Shown here: positions 52,887 through 62,258 of the stretch, one piece after another
Layout of the letters: the number at the start of each line of letters is the position of its first letter
How positions within the stretch are numbered: the first letter of the stretch is position 1
Assembly (NCBI RefSeq): GCF_014472395.1
Contig: NZ_JACSZW010000006.1
Location: forward strand, 1 to 64,000
Length of the DNA stretch: 64,000 nucleotides
Source of the DNA: Pedobacter sp. N36a
GTDB taxonomy: Bacteria > Bacteroidota > Bacteroidia > Sphingobacteriales > Sphingobacteriaceae
Reading direction: 5' to 3'
Position numbers and translations under genes: made by a program
The notes under the pieces: generated by a model
The model's input: only the letters and a program-made list of their open reading frames with translations
Told to the model about the DNA's origin: nothing
The model's database searches: none

Positions 52887-54821
52887 ATGAACAATACGCT
52901 TTCTAATGATCCTGGCGATTGTTTCTACACTGGGGCAGATTTTCAAAACTTCTTTAAAGTATCAGGGCAGTCGGTGGTTTTCAAAGCAAATGCTCCCGAT
53001 TTCACCATCCTGGCCGTAAGCGATCAATTTGTAGACATCGTTTTAAAACCTCGAAAAGCCTTGTTAGGTCAGAAATTCTTTGATGTTTTTCCGGCGAAGA
53101 CAAAAAATAATTATAGCAGAGAAATGGCGTTTAAAGCATTGGAGGAGATGCTGCAGACGAAGAAAAAAGTAGACCTTCCGGTTTATATATATGATGTTTA
53201 TTCCAGCGAAACCGGTAAAATGGAGCCCTTATACTGGTCTAATTCTAATCAGCCAGTGCTGGATGTAAATGGTAATGTGGCTTACATCATTAACACTACG
53301 GCCAATGTGACGGCACAGGTGATACTGAAAGAAATGGCAACCAGCTCCGCAGAAAACCTGCTGGTAGAACAGCAGCAGCGTTTACATAAGATGTTTATGA
53401 AGGCGCCGATTGGAATGGCACTTTATACGAAAGATAATTTTATTATAGAATATGCCAATGAGGCGATTTGTAAGACCTGGGGGAAAGGAGGACCTTTAGA
53501 GGTCATGGGGCAATCTATTTTTGAGCTGCTGCCTTCTATGCTGGATTTCGGTTACCAGGAGATTTTTGAACAGGTAATTTCCAGTGCGGAGTCTTATCAG
53601 GGCAGAGAATCACCCGTCAAATTTGAGCGCGATGGGGTATTGGAGACCTTCTATTTTGACCTGAATCTGGAGCCGATTTTTGGTAAAGGCAATGAGGTCA
53701 CGGGCTTGCTGTCTGTGGTCAATAATGTAACAGGAAGGGTACTCGCCAGGAAAACAATTGAAAACGCAGAAGAGCGTCTGCGCCTGGCTTCAGAAGCCAC
53801 AGGGATTGCGAACTGGGATCTGGATCTCCAAACCAAACAAATCATCTATTCTCCTAGTCTGGCAGATTTATTTGGTATGCCCTGGAAAACCGATCTTACC
53901 TTTGCTGAGCTTCGTGCGGTGATTCATCCTGAGGATAAAATAATCGTGGAACAGGCTTTTGAAAACGCATTGCTTTCCGGAAAATATAATTATCAGGCCA
54001 GAATAGTCAGACCAGATCACATTATTTATTGGATCAAAGTAATTGGTAAGGTGATTTTTAATGCCCAAGGTATGCCGGTTAGGATGCTAGGAACGGTGAT
54101 GGACATCACAGAAAGCAAACAGGAAGAATTGCAGAAAAATGATTTTATTGCCATTGCCAGCCATGAGCTTAAAACACCTTTAACCTCCTTAAAAGCCTAT
54201 GCACAATTGCTGAAATCCAGTAAGGCTGCTACCGACCCTGGATTTATAAAAAGCGTGGGGGCGAGGATCGAAGGGCAGATCAATAAAATGACCAAACTGG
54301 TTTATAGCTTCCTGGACTTATCAAAAATTGAAACCAATAAGACGGAATTGACGAAAGAACTGTTCGATGTCAATGAATTGATTATAGAAGTCATCAATGA
54401 CTACCTGTTCCAGGAGAAGAACCATCCGATTCTATTTGAGGCGGTGGAATTACCGATGATTTATGCCGATAAACATAAAATAACTCAGGTGGTTGATAAC
54501 CTGGTGAGCAATGCCATCAAATACTCGCCAAAAGGAGGAGAAATTATCGTGAAGGCTGTATTACAGAATGAAGAGGCGCTGATTTCTGTGGAAGACCGTG
54601 GGATTGGAATCGACAATAATCACCTGCATAAAATTTTTGACAGGTACTACAGGATTGATGATTTGCAAGTGAAAAATGCCTCAGGTTTTGGCATCGGGCT
54701 GTACCTATGTGCCGATATTATAGCGCGCCATCATGGAGAAATCGGATTGGAAAGTGAGCCTGGCAAAGGAAGTAGGTTCTTTTTCACATTGCCAGTTGAT
54801 GCTCCTTCAAAAATCCAATAG
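52887..54821 (+). CDS. PAS-domain sensor histidine kinase (soluble)
   Basis: A 644-residue cytoplasmic kinase. It shows three PAS-like regions: about 20-150 (FKANAPDFTILAVSDQFVDI), 160-285 (APIGMALYTKDNFIIEYANE) and 295-410 (ATGIANWDLDLQTKQIIY and HPEDKIIVEQAFENALL). A HisKA follows with H426 in IAIASHELKTPLTSLKAYAQ, and a complete HATPase domain (NLVSNAIKYSPKGGEI, VEDRGIGIDNNHLHKIFDRY, ASGFGIGLYLCADI). No membrane span is seen. ATG 52887 is used instead of the TTG three codons earlier. The cognate regulator is not in the window. It converges with lutC, seven bases away. Confidence 0.93.
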   Translation: MNNTLSNDPGDCFYTGADFQNFFKVSGQSVVFKANAPDFTILAVSDQFVDIVLKPRKALLGQKFFDVFPAKTKNNYSREMAFKALEEMLQTKKKVDLPVYIYDVYSSETGKMEPLYWSNSNQPVLDVNGNVAYIINTTANVTAQVILKEMATSSAENLLVEQQQRLHKMFMKAPIGMALYTKDNFIIEYANEAICKTWGKGGPLEVMGQSIFELLPSMLDFGYQEIFEQVISSAESYQGRESPVKFERDGVLETFYFDLNLEPIFGKGNEVTGLLSVVNNVTGRVLARKTIENAEERLRLASEATGIANWDLDLQTKQIIYSPSLADLFGMPWKTDLTFAELRAVIHPEDKIIVEQAFENALLSGKYNYQARIVRPDHIIYWIKVIGKVIFNAQGMPVRMLGTVMDITESKQEELQKNDFIAIASHELKTPLTSLKAYAQLLKSSKAATDPGFIKSVGARIEGQINKMTKLVYSFLDLSKIETNKTELTKELFDVNELIIEVINDYLFQEKNHPILFEAVELPMIYADKHKITQVVDNLVSNAIKYSPKGGEIIVKAVLQNEEALISVEDRGIGIDNNHLHKIFDRYYRIDDLQVKNASGFGIGLYLCADIIARHHGEIGLESEPGKGSRFFFTLPVDAPSKIQ

Positions 54822-54828
54822 GGATAGG

Positions 54829-55413
54829 TTATGCCAATACAAATACCGTCATATTTTTTGGACCATGGGCACCAAGTACCAATGATTGCTCAATATCAGC
54901 CGTTTTTGAAGGACCGGCGATGAAAGTACCAAAACCATAATGTGCATTTGAAATTTGCTGATAAGCTTCCTGCATATTGGATAAAATATCTTTTTTGTGA
55001 ACCACTATCACCAACTGCTGACAAATAAAAGGGATCACTCGCTGGCCCATTAGCGACTCCGTTACCCAGAGTGCTGCATTTTCTGCCACACCAAAATGTG
55101 CTTTAATGATGGCCACATCTACATCCTCATAGCTGTGAGGGGGCAAGTCCTGCCAGTCTTTTTCAGTGAGCTCCTCTAACTCAGGAATCGTGGATATGAT
55201 CCTTTCGAGGCCGGCAAACTGTGTTTTAACCAAGCTGATCAGCTCTTCATAGTCTTTGACCCGATACATCATTCCGCCGATTCCATCCAGTACGCTGCCG
55301 AACATGGCCACTGGATCAGGATACTGAACCATACCGGTTAAATCAGCGGGTAAATTGGTTAAAGTAGGCTGGTTTTCTTTAACGCGTGCAAGGATCTGTG
55401 CTCTGCTACTCAT
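54829..55413 (-). CDS. lutC: Lactate utilization protein C (LUD domain)
   Basis: A 194-residue LUD-domain protein, the third subunit of the iron-sulfur L-lactate oxidase LutABC. The start at 55411-55413 (MSSRAQILARVKENQPTL) is chosen because it matches LutC N-termini and overlaps lutB by only eight bases. VDVAIIKAHFGVAENAALWV, IPFICQQLVIVVHKKDIL, FIAGPSKTADIEQSLVLGAH and GPKNMTVFVL are conserved in the family. The last gene of the operon; the kinase gene converges with it at the 3' end. Confidence 0.92.
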   Translation of the reverse strand: MSSRAQILARVKENQPTLTNLPADLTGMVQYPDPVAMFGSVLDGIGGMMYRVKDYEELISLVKTQFAGLERIISTIPELEELTEKDWQDLPPHSYEDVDVAIIKAHFGVAENAALWVTESLMGQRVIPFICQQLVIVVHKKDILSNMQEAYQQISNAHYGFGTFIAGPSKTADIEQSLVLGAHGPKNMTVFVLA

Positions 55414-56782
55414 TGTTGTTCTTTTTATACCATTCACTAAAAGACTGTTGGGGTACTGCTGGCATATCTCGCTGCGTATACCAGGCATTTAACTTGTTAT
55501 TTACCAAAAAAGGCATGTTTTTCATCAGCCAGCGCCCTGTTTTTCCAGCATTCCTATAAACGGAAGGATGGGAGAGGGTAAATTCCATTGCCTTCATGGC
55601 CATGGTTTTTTTAGGATCTGCATAACCTTCTTTCACGATCACTTGCCTCCATTTGTAAAGCTGTTCGTGAATGTTGATTTTCACCGGACATACATTGGTG
55701 CAGGAACCGCATAAGGTAGAGGCAAAAGGTAAATCTGCATATTGTTTCATGTTCAGATTCGGCGCTAAAATCGCACCTATAGGGCCAGCAATAGCGGTAT
55801 GGTAACTGTGCCCGCCACTTCTGCGGTACACTGGACAGGTATTCATACAGGCGCCGCAGCGGATACATTTTAGAGAATTCCGGAAATCTGCTCTTCCCAG
55901 CTGCTGGGTACGCCCATTATCTACCAGAATCAGGTGCATTTCCTGGCCTTTTCTCGGCGTTCGGAAATGACTGGAATAGGTGGTAATCGGTTGTCCGGTA
56001 GCACTTCTGGCTAAAAGTCTTAAAAAAACGCTCAGATTTGCCCTTTTTGGGATGATCTTTTCAATCCCCATACAGGCAATATGGACTTCAGATAAGTGTG
56101 CACCCATATCGGCATTGCCCTCATTGGTGCAGACTACAAATTCGCCGGTTTCCGCAATGGCGAAATTGACGCCGGTGATGGCTGCTCTTCTGGTCAGGAA
56201 CTTCTCACGAAGGTGTATCCTGGCCGCTGCGGTGAGCAATTTCGGGTCGGAAGCGCCCTTCGGCGTCCCTAAATGTTCATGGAACAATTCGCCGATTTCT
56301 TCTTTTTTCTTGTGGATACAAGGCAGTACAATATGACTTGGCGGTTCTTCTGCCAGCTGGACAATTCGCTCGCCAAGGTCGGTATCAATGACCTCAACCC
56401 CGTTTTGGTGTAAATATTCGTTCAGATGGCATTCTTCAGTCAGCATAGACTTACTTTTTACCATTTTACTGATTTCTTTTGCTTTTAATATAGAAAGGAC
56501 AATTTGATTGTGCGCTGCAGCATCGGCAGCCCAATGAACGATCAGGCCGTTCTTCTGTGCATTGCTTTCAAATTCTGAAAGGTAATCGTGGAGATTGGAC
56601 AATACATTGTCCTTAATTTGAGCGGCATTTTCTCTCAGCGCTTCCCATTCAGAAAGGGTATTTGCGGCTTTATCTCGCTTCGCACGTACAAACCATAAGG
56701 TCTCATCATGCCAGTCTACACGGGCTTCATCCTGATTGAAAATATCAGCTAATGCGGCGTGGTCCTTATTTCCTTTAATCAT
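55406..56782 (-). CDS. lutB: Lactate utilization iron-sulfur protein B
   Basis: A 458-residue protein with an N-terminal LUD-like domain and two [4Fe-4S] ferredoxin-type motifs, CIRCGACMNTCPVYR and CGSCTNVCPVKI, near residues 300-370. It transfers electrons from lactate within the LutABC complex. GVNFAIAETGEFVVCTNEGN is typical of this family. It starts 29 bases after lutA and overlaps lutC by eight bases, so the three genes form one translationally linked operon. Confidence 0.94.
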   Translation of the reverse strand: MIKGNKDHAALADIFNQDEARVDWHDETLWFVRAKRDKAANTLSEWEALRENAAQIKDNVLSNLHDYLSEFESNAQKNGLIVHWAADAAAHNQIVLSILKAKEISKMVKSKSMLTEECHLNEYLHQNGVEVIDTDLGERIVQLAEEPPSHIVLPCIHKKKEEIGELFHEHLGTPKGASDPKLLTAAARIHLREKFLTRRAAITGVNFAIAETGEFVVCTNEGNADMGAHLSEVHIACMGIEKIIPKRANLSVFLRLLARSATGQPITTYSSHFRTPRKGQEMHLILVDNGRTQQLGRADFRNSLKCIRCGACMNTCPVYRRSGGHSYHTAIAGPIGAILAPNLNMKQYADLPFASTLCGSCTNVCPVKINIHEQLYKWRQVIVKEGYADPKKTMAMKAMEFTLSHPSVYRNAGKTGRWLMKNMPFLVNNKLNAWYTQRDMPAVPQQSFSEWYKKNNNE

Positions 56783-56811
56783 TTCTTAAATCTGCGTTAA
56801 AATTTACCGGA

Positions 56812-57552
56812 TTATACTTCTTCTGCATTTAGGATTTCTGCAATGTGCAGCACTTTTACCTGGCTGTTCTGGCGGCGTAAAAGGCCTTCCATGTGCATCA
56901 AACACGACATGTCTGCTGCCGTGATGTACTGTGCGCCATGGTGGAGGTGGTCGGCCACACGGTCCTTTCCCATTTTGACAGATACCGCTTCTTCTGCCAC
57001 GCAGAAAGTTCCGCCAAATCCGCAGCATTCATCAGGCCGGCTCAATTCTACCAGCTCCAGGTCTTTCACCATATTCAGCAATTGTCGCGGTTTCGAAAAT
57101 GGAGGCGCTACCAATTCCGTCATTTGTGACATCATCAGGCCCCTTTGTCCATGGCAGCTTTGGTGCATGCCTACTTTGTGCGGAAAACGGGCAGTTAGCT
57201 TTTCTACCTTTAAAATGTCGGTCAGGAATTCTGTTAATTCGTATACCTTTTTACGAATACAGCTGGCCTTTTCTGCCTGTCCATCGCTATGTAAATGGTC
57301 TTTTATATGTAAAACGCAGCTCCCGGAAGGAGAAACGATATAGTCGAATGCTGCAAAATTATCAATGAAAAGCTCATTGCAGCCGGTGGTCAGGTGTTCA
57401 AATCCCGAATTTGCCATCGGTTGTCCGCAGCAGGTTTGCTGTAAAGGATAACTGACTTTAACGCCTAGTTTTTGAAGGAGTTTTAAGGTGGCAATTGCTG
57501 CATTTGGATAAAACTGGTCAATGTAGCAAGGGATGAAAAGGCCAACGGTCAT
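56812..57552 (-). CDS. lutA: Lactate utilization protein A (cysteine-rich CCG subunit)
   Basis: A 246-residue subunit with two CCG-type cluster-binding motifs, QTCCGQPMANSG (about 40-51) and DECCGFGGTFCV (about 175-186), as in GlpC and heterodisulfide-reductase-like proteins. It is the first gene of lutABC, transcribed away from the LacI-type regulator at 57749. The 196-base gap between the two holds a 16-base perfect palindrome that may bind that regulator, so lactate use could be tied to the sugar locus. That link is inference. Confidence 0.94.
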   Translation of the reverse strand: MTVGLFIPCYIDQFYPNAAIATLKLLQKLGVKVSYPLQQTCCGQPMANSGFEHLTTGCNELFIDNFAAFDYIVSPSGSCVLHIKDHLHSDGQAEKASCIRKKVYELTEFLTDILKVEKLTARFPHKVGMHQSCHGQRGLMMSQMTELVAPPFSKPRQLLNMVKDLELVELSRPDECCGFGGTFCVAEEAVSVKMGKDRVADHLHHGAQYITAADMSCLMHMEGLLRRQNSQVKVLHIAEILNAEEV

Positions 57553-57673
57553 AACAGAGGATTTAAACTAAGAAAGCTGGAAGTTATCACTTTTGGTGGA
57601 ATTTAGCAGGCTATCGGTAATTACGCTTAATATATTGCCAAAATAACGGAGGAGCAGCGCTTGCTGTAATTTT

Positions 57674-57689
57674 ATGAAAACGTTTTCAT
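57674..57689. promoter_or_regulatory. LacI-type palindromic operator
   Basis: ATGAAAACGTTTTCAT is a perfect 16-base palindrome with the central CG characteristic of LacI/CcpA-type sites. It lies 60 bases before the lacI-type gene at 57749 and about 122 bases upstream of lutA on the other strand, so it could control either. Confidence 0.75.
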
Positions 57690-57748
57690 TTTATGTAAAA
57701 AATGACTAGCTTGCCTAAGTTTAATTTACTGAAAATTCAGTTTTATAG

Positions 57749-58783
57749 ATGAATAAGGATAAAAAACCACAGCAAAATACCATTCTTGACATCGCGGAAG
57801 CGTTGAAACTTTCTCCGGCAACGATTTCAAGGGCGCTGAACAATCATCCCCATGTAAAGGAGAAAACAAAAAGCGACGTATTGAAAATGGCCGCCCAGCT
57901 GGGCTATAGAAGAAACCAGATGGCTTCCGGATTAAGGAGCAATAAGACGCATACTGTCGGACTCATCGTTCCTCGGATTTCTATGTTTTTTCATGCAGAA
58001 GTGATTACTACCATTCAGAACGCTTTACATAAACACGGATATAACCTGATCATTTGCCAGTCTAACGACCTGCTGAGCATGGAAGAAGAACTCGCAGATA
58101 TCCTATATGCCTCCAGAGTGGATGCAATGATCGTTGCCTGTACATTACAAGCGACAGATTTTACGCATTTTGATAAATTGGTGAACAGCGGGATTCCCGT
58201 GATTTTTTACGACCGGGTGCCCCTGAATTCCTATCCGGCAACCTATATTAAAGGAGATGATTTTCGCGGCGGATACCTGGCGACTTGCCATTTGATTGAA
58301 ACCGGGAGTGAGCGTATTGCCCATATTTCCGGAAAATTAATGTCTAATCTTTACCAGGATCGTACGGCAGGTTTCCGCAAAGCGATGGAACAGCATCAGC
58401 TGCCAGTGCGTGAAGAATGGGTTTTTCATCAGGAACTTACCCATGAGAACGCAAAAGAAGCGATGGCGAAACTATTTTCAGCAGCGGTAGTTCCAGATGC
58501 TTTATTTACTGCAAATGACGTGACAGCGATTGCAGCCTTGGAATATGCGAAGGAAAATGGAATCCGGGTACCCCAGGACTTAAAAATTATCGGGTATTCA
58601 AATGATCCGAGAACTTCAATCATTACTCCGGCCTTATCTACGATAGAACAATATCCCGCCAAGGTTGGACAAAAAATAGTAGAAGTGTTGATCGACCAAT
58701 TGAAAAATGGAGATCAGCGCTTAGAGCTGGAGAAAAAGCCTTATGTGATTCCCGTGGACCTCATCAGAAGGATGTCTTCTTAA
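57749..58783 (+). CDS. LacI-family transcriptional regulator of the uronate locus
   Basis: A 344-residue LacI regulator. The helix-turn-helix is TILDIAEALKLSPATISRAL (11-30), followed by NNHPHVKEKTKSDVLKMAAQ and the hinge ASGLRSNKTHTVG. The sensor domain resembles periplasmic sugar-binding proteins (VIFYDRVPLNSYPATYIKGD, ALFTANDVTAIAALEYAKEN). It is followed by GH88, kduI and kduD, pointing to an uronate-derived effector such as KDG. A perfect palindrome 60 bases upstream is a probable autoregulatory site. The 115-base gap to GH88 shows no obvious second copy of it. Confidence 0.92.
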   Translation: MNKDKKPQQNTILDIAEALKLSPATISRALNNHPHVKEKTKSDVLKMAAQLGYRRNQMASGLRSNKTHTVGLIVPRISMFFHAEVITTIQNALHKHGYNLIICQSNDLLSMEEELADILYASRVDAMIVACTLQATDFTHFDKLVNSGIPVIFYDRVPLNSYPATYIKGDDFRGGYLATCHLIETGSERIAHISGKLMSNLYQDRTAGFRKAMEQHQLPVREEWVFHQELTHENAKEAMAKLFSAAVVPDALFTANDVTAIAALEYAKENGIRVPQDLKIIGYSNDPRTSIITPALSTIEQYPAKVGQKIVEVLIDQLKNGDQRLELEKKPYVIPVDLIRRMSS

Positions 58784-58898
58784 ATAATAGACAGATTTGA
58801 TCAAGTATCATTGGGAAATGATCGATAAATGAACCATAATACCCCAATAAAAGCAACCTAATATATTAAATATAAATTTTGAACTAAACCAGTAGATT

Positions 58899-60095
58899 AT
58901 GCGGAAGCTCGTAGTTTTTTTAAGTCTTTTAATGATGAACAGTGTGGCGCTGATCGCTCAGAATGCTCCGGCAAAAGAGGGAATGCGCCAGTTAATTGAT
59001 GATCAGTTTAAATTTGCAGATCAGCAGTATAAGGTGCTCAGCAAGAATGTTCCGGCAGATGTCATGCCTCAAACTTACCATGCAGAAAAAAACAAGGTAC
59101 AAACCAGTAATACCAAATGGTGGTGCAGCGGTTTTTATCCTGGTACCTTATTTTATATCTATGAGTATACCAAAGATCCTGAAATCCTGGCTGAAGCAAC
59201 TGCCAGACTGGGTATCCTCGAAAAAGAAAAACACTATACCGGAAATCATGACCTTGGTTTTATGATGTATTGCAGCTTTGGTAATGCTTACCGCATCACT
59301 AAAAATCCTAGTTACAAAGCAACGATAGACACTTCAGCGGCTTCCCTGACTACGAGATATCACCCTGGGGCAAAAGTAATTCAGTCCTGGAATTCCAGCA
59401 AAAAATGGGCAGGACCAGTAATTATAGACAATATGATGAACCTGGAGTTGTTGAGCTGGGTATCAGACCATGGTGGTGATAAAAAATTCAAAGAAGTGGC
59501 GATTGCACATGCCAATACCACTTTGGAAAACCATTTCCGTCCGGATTTCAGCTCTTACCATGTGATAGATTACGACATGAAAACAGGGAAAGTGCTGCAC
59601 AAGCAAACCGCCCAAGGTGCCGCCGACTCTTCTGCATGGAGCAGAGGCCAGAGCTGGGGCTTGTACGGATACACCATGATGTACCGCTTTACTAAAGATA
59701 AACGCTACCTGGAGCAAGCTAGAAACATCGCTAAGTTTACCCTAAACCACCCTAATATGCCGAAAGACCTGGTTCCTTACTGGGATTTTGATGCACCGGG
59801 TATCCCAAATACTTATCGCGATGCTTCGGCGGCGGCCGTAAATGCTTCGGCATTATTGGAACTGGCACAATATGTAAATAAAAAAGAACGCAAAACTTAT
59901 GTGGATGCCGCAGAAAAAATGATCCGTTCCCTGGCTTCTGATACGTATCGCGCGAAATTAGGAGAGAATGGCGGTTTTCTTTTGATGCACAGCGTAGGTT
60001 CTATTCCGCATAAAACGGAAATTGATGTGCCTTTGACGTATGCAGATTATTACTTCCTGGAAGCTTTGCACCGTTATAAAAACTGGTACTTATAA
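58899..60095 (+). CDS. GH88 unsaturated glucuronyl hydrolase
   Basis: A 398-residue exported enzyme (signal peptide MRKLVVFLSLLMMNSVALIAQ) that removes unsaturated uronic acid from the ends of lyase-generated oligosaccharides, normally of glycosaminoglycans. The catalytic aspartates lie in TGNHDLGFMMY (D118) and VIIDNMMNLELLSW (D177). GAADSSAWSRGQSWGLYGYT is the well-conserved central region. Its neighbours kduI, kduD and a sulfatase fit a sulfated uronate-containing substrate such as chondroitin sulfate or heparin/heparan. No polysaccharide lyase is in view, but the locus continues past base 64000. Confidence 0.93.
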   Translation: MRKLVVFLSLLMMNSVALIAQNAPAKEGMRQLIDDQFKFADQQYKVLSKNVPADVMPQTYHAEKNKVQTSNTKWWCSGFYPGTLFYIYEYTKDPEILAEATARLGILEKEKHYTGNHDLGFMMYCSFGNAYRITKNPSYKATIDTSAASLTTRYHPGAKVIQSWNSSKKWAGPVIIDNMMNLELLSWVSDHGGDKKFKEVAIAHANTTLENHFRPDFSSYHVIDYDMKTGKVLHKQTAQGAADSSAWSRGQSWGLYGYTMMYRFTKDKRYLEQARNIAKFTLNHPNMPKDLVPYWDFDAPGIPNTYRDASAAAVNASALLELAQYVNKKERKTYVDAAEKMIRSLASDTYRAKLGENGGFLLMHSVGSIPHKTEIDVPLTYADYYFLEALHRYKNWYL

Positions 60096-60185
60096 GCGAT
60101 CAGCCGATTTAAATTAAAGAAATGACCATAAAGCCCGTCTGAAATTGAAACAGGCAACCTCAAATTGATTAATAAAAAGAATACA

Positions 60186-61028
60186 ATGAAAACATATTTT
60201 GACAGCAGGTTCGCACTGAGCCCCAATGAAGGAAAACAATTAGATACTCAAGGATTACGTGATCAGTTCCTAATGGAAACGCTTTTCGAAGCAGATGCCA
60301 TTCATTTGACCTTATCGCATTTTGATAGGTACATTGCCGGTGGTGTGATGCCCGTTAAAGAAACGGTGCTTTTGTCTAACCCCGAAAATTTAAAAGCCAA
60401 TTATTTCCTGGAAAGAAGAGAATTGGGGATCATCAACGTGGGTGCTAAAGGCAGCATCATTGCCGATGGCACTACTTATGAATTGGACTATAAAGAAGCT
60501 TTATACTTGGGTAAAGGTACAAAAGAAGTGAGTTTTTCTTCTGCAGATGCAAATACACCAGCTAAATTTTACATCAATTCTGCGCCTGCACACCATACTT
60601 ACCCTTCAAAGAAGGTTTCCAAAGCGGAAGCAGAAGTGGTAGAATTGGGTTCAGCAGCAACGGCCAACCACAGAGTGATCAATAAGCTGATTGTAAACAG
60701 CGTATTGCCTACTTGTCAGCTGCAAATGGGAATGACAGAATTGAAAAGCGGCAGCGTTTGGAATACCATGCCAGCACATACCCACGACCGTAGAATGGAA
60801 GTTTACTTCTATTTTGAAGTACCTGAAGGACAAAGTGTGTGTCATTTTATGGGACAGCCTCAGGAAACCAGACATCTATGGATGCAAAATGAGCAGGCCG
60901 TTATCTCACCAAACTGGTCGGTACATTCCGGAGCAGGAACCAGCAATTATACCTTCATCTGGGGAATGGCCGGTGAAAATCTGGATTATGGCGATATGGA
61001 CCATTGCGCCATTACTGAATTGAGATAA
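60186..61028 (+). CDS. kduI: 5-keto-4-deoxyuronate isomerase
   Basis: Converts 4-deoxy-L-threo-5-hexosulose uronate (DKI) to DKII in the cytoplasm. The 280-residue length and [39 protein letters not shown] and [20 protein letters not shown] (with metal-binding histidines) agree with KduI. The ATG at 60186 is chosen over one seven codons upstream, because KduI proteins begin close to this point. The gene starts 90 bases after GH88. A perfect 12-base-stem hairpin separates it from the DUF4861 gene. Confidence 0.95.
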   Translation: MKTYFDSRFALSPNEGKQLDTQGLRDQFLMETLFEADAIHLTLSHFDRYIAGGVMPVKETVLLSNPENLKANYFLERRELGIINVGAKGSIIADGTTYELDYKEALYLGKGTKEVSFSSADANTPAKFYINSAPAHHTYPSKKVSKAEAEVVELGSAATANHRVINKLIVNSVLPTCQLQMGMTELKSGSVWNTMPAHTHDRRMEVYFYFEVPEGQSVCHFMGQPQETRHLWMQNEQAVISPNWSVHSGAGTSNYTFIWGMAGENLDYGDMDHCAITELR

Positions 61029-61043
61029 AAGAAAAACCAAATG

Positions 61044-61075
61044 AACAGGCGGTGCTTAAATCCACCGCCTGTTCC
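61044..61075 (+). other. Perfect 12-base hairpin between kduI and the DUF4861 gene
   Basis: GAACAGGCGGTG and CACCGCCTGTTC pair without mismatch around an eight-base loop. No T-run follows, so it may stabilise or partly terminate the transcript rather than end it. Confidence 0.65.
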
Positions 61076-61092
61076 TATAAACTGTATGAAAC

Positions 61093-62232
61093 ATGAAAAA
61101 GATTCTCCTGGTTTTATGGGTATGCGCGAGCTTGCCTGCTGCGCTTAACGCACAAACTAAGCATGTGAAAGCTACCATCAGCATTCAGAACACTTCAAAG
61201 CAGAAAAGAACCGCTGTAGTAGCCGCTATACCCTGGCAAAATGTGCTTTCCAAATTTCCAGCAATAGATACAGCAAATTTTAAAGTGCTCAATGCAGCAC
61301 AAAAAGAAGTGCCGTTTCAATTGGAGTTTAAAGGACAAACCAGTCCCCAGAACCTGTTGGTGCAATTAGATGTGCCGGCAAATGGAACAGTAAAACTGAG
61401 CATTGTTCCTGGAAAAGCACAGCAACCAGTGCAAAAGACTTTCGGCAGGTACATTCCTGAGCGTAAAGATGATTTTGCCTGGGAAAATGATAAAGTAGCT
61501 TTCCGTATGTACGGAAAGGCTCTGGAAAGTACCCCAAAGGAAAATGCATATGGTATTGACGTATGGGGAAAAAGAGTCACCAGAATGGTGTTGAACGAAC
61601 GCTATAAAAGAGGTCGATACCATGAAGATCTTGGTGATGGAAACGATTATTACCATGTAGGCCTGACTTTAGGCGGCGGTGATATTGCTCCGATCTCTGG
61701 TGATAAAATCTATTATCCTCTAAATTACCGTACCTGGAAAATATTGGATCAAGGCGCATTGCGTTTCACTTTTCAATTGAGTTATGAAAACTGGGATGTA
61801 GCCGGGAAATTAGTGAAAGTGGCGAAAACGATCTCTCTGGATGCGGGTGCTCATTTGAATAGGGTAGAGGCGAATTACGAATATCCTGGCGGTGGCGATT
61901 TGCCAGTGGTGGTAGGAATCATCAAAAGAACAGCGCCAGGTGCTTTATTACTAAACGAGCGAAATGGCGTAATGGGCTATTGGGAGCCTAAACATGGCGA
62001 AGATGGGACCATGGGAATCGGTGTCATCTTATCAGATCCAAAACTGCAGATGAGGGTGACGAAAGAACAATTACTGGCAGAAACCACTGCTAAAAATGCC
62101 GAACCGGTAGTATACTACAATGGCGCAGCATGGGATAAAGCGGGAGAAATTACCACTGCTGAAGCCTGGTTTGCCTACCTGAACAATTTTAAACAAACAT
62201 TAGAACAGCCTTTAAAGGTAACTGTTCAATAA
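61093..62232 (+). CDS. DUF4861-type exported protein
   Basis: A 379-residue exported protein with signal peptide MKKILLVLWVCASLPAALNA. It matches the DUF4861 family by such stretches as ERKDDFAWENDKVAFRMYGK, GIDVWGKRVTRMVLNERY, YHEDLGDGNDYYHVGLTLGG and VGIIKRTAPGALLLNERNG. Members occur in uronate-related glycan loci in this phylum. I recall no solid biochemical assignment beyond that. The position within the kdu operon supports a role in handling uronate-containing oligosaccharides in the periplasm. Confidence 0.8.
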   Translation: MKKILLVLWVCASLPAALNAQTKHVKATISIQNTSKQKRTAVVAAIPWQNVLSKFPAIDTANFKVLNAAQKEVPFQLEFKGQTSPQNLLVQLDVPANGTVKLSIVPGKAQQPVQKTFGRYIPERKDDFAWENDKVAFRMYGKALESTPKENAYGIDVWGKRVTRMVLNERYKRGRYHEDLGDGNDYYHVGLTLGGGDIAPISGDKIYYPLNYRTWKILDQGALRFTFQLSYENWDVAGKLVKVAKTISLDAGAHLNRVEANYEYPGGGDLPVVVGIIKRTAPGALLLNERNGVMGYWEPKHGEDGTMGIGVILSDPKLQMRVTKEQLLAETTAKNAEPVVYYNGAAWDKAGEITTAEAWFAYLNNFKQTLEQPLKVTVQ

Positions 62233-62258
62233 GTCTTATTTTATAAAAACATCGTCAA

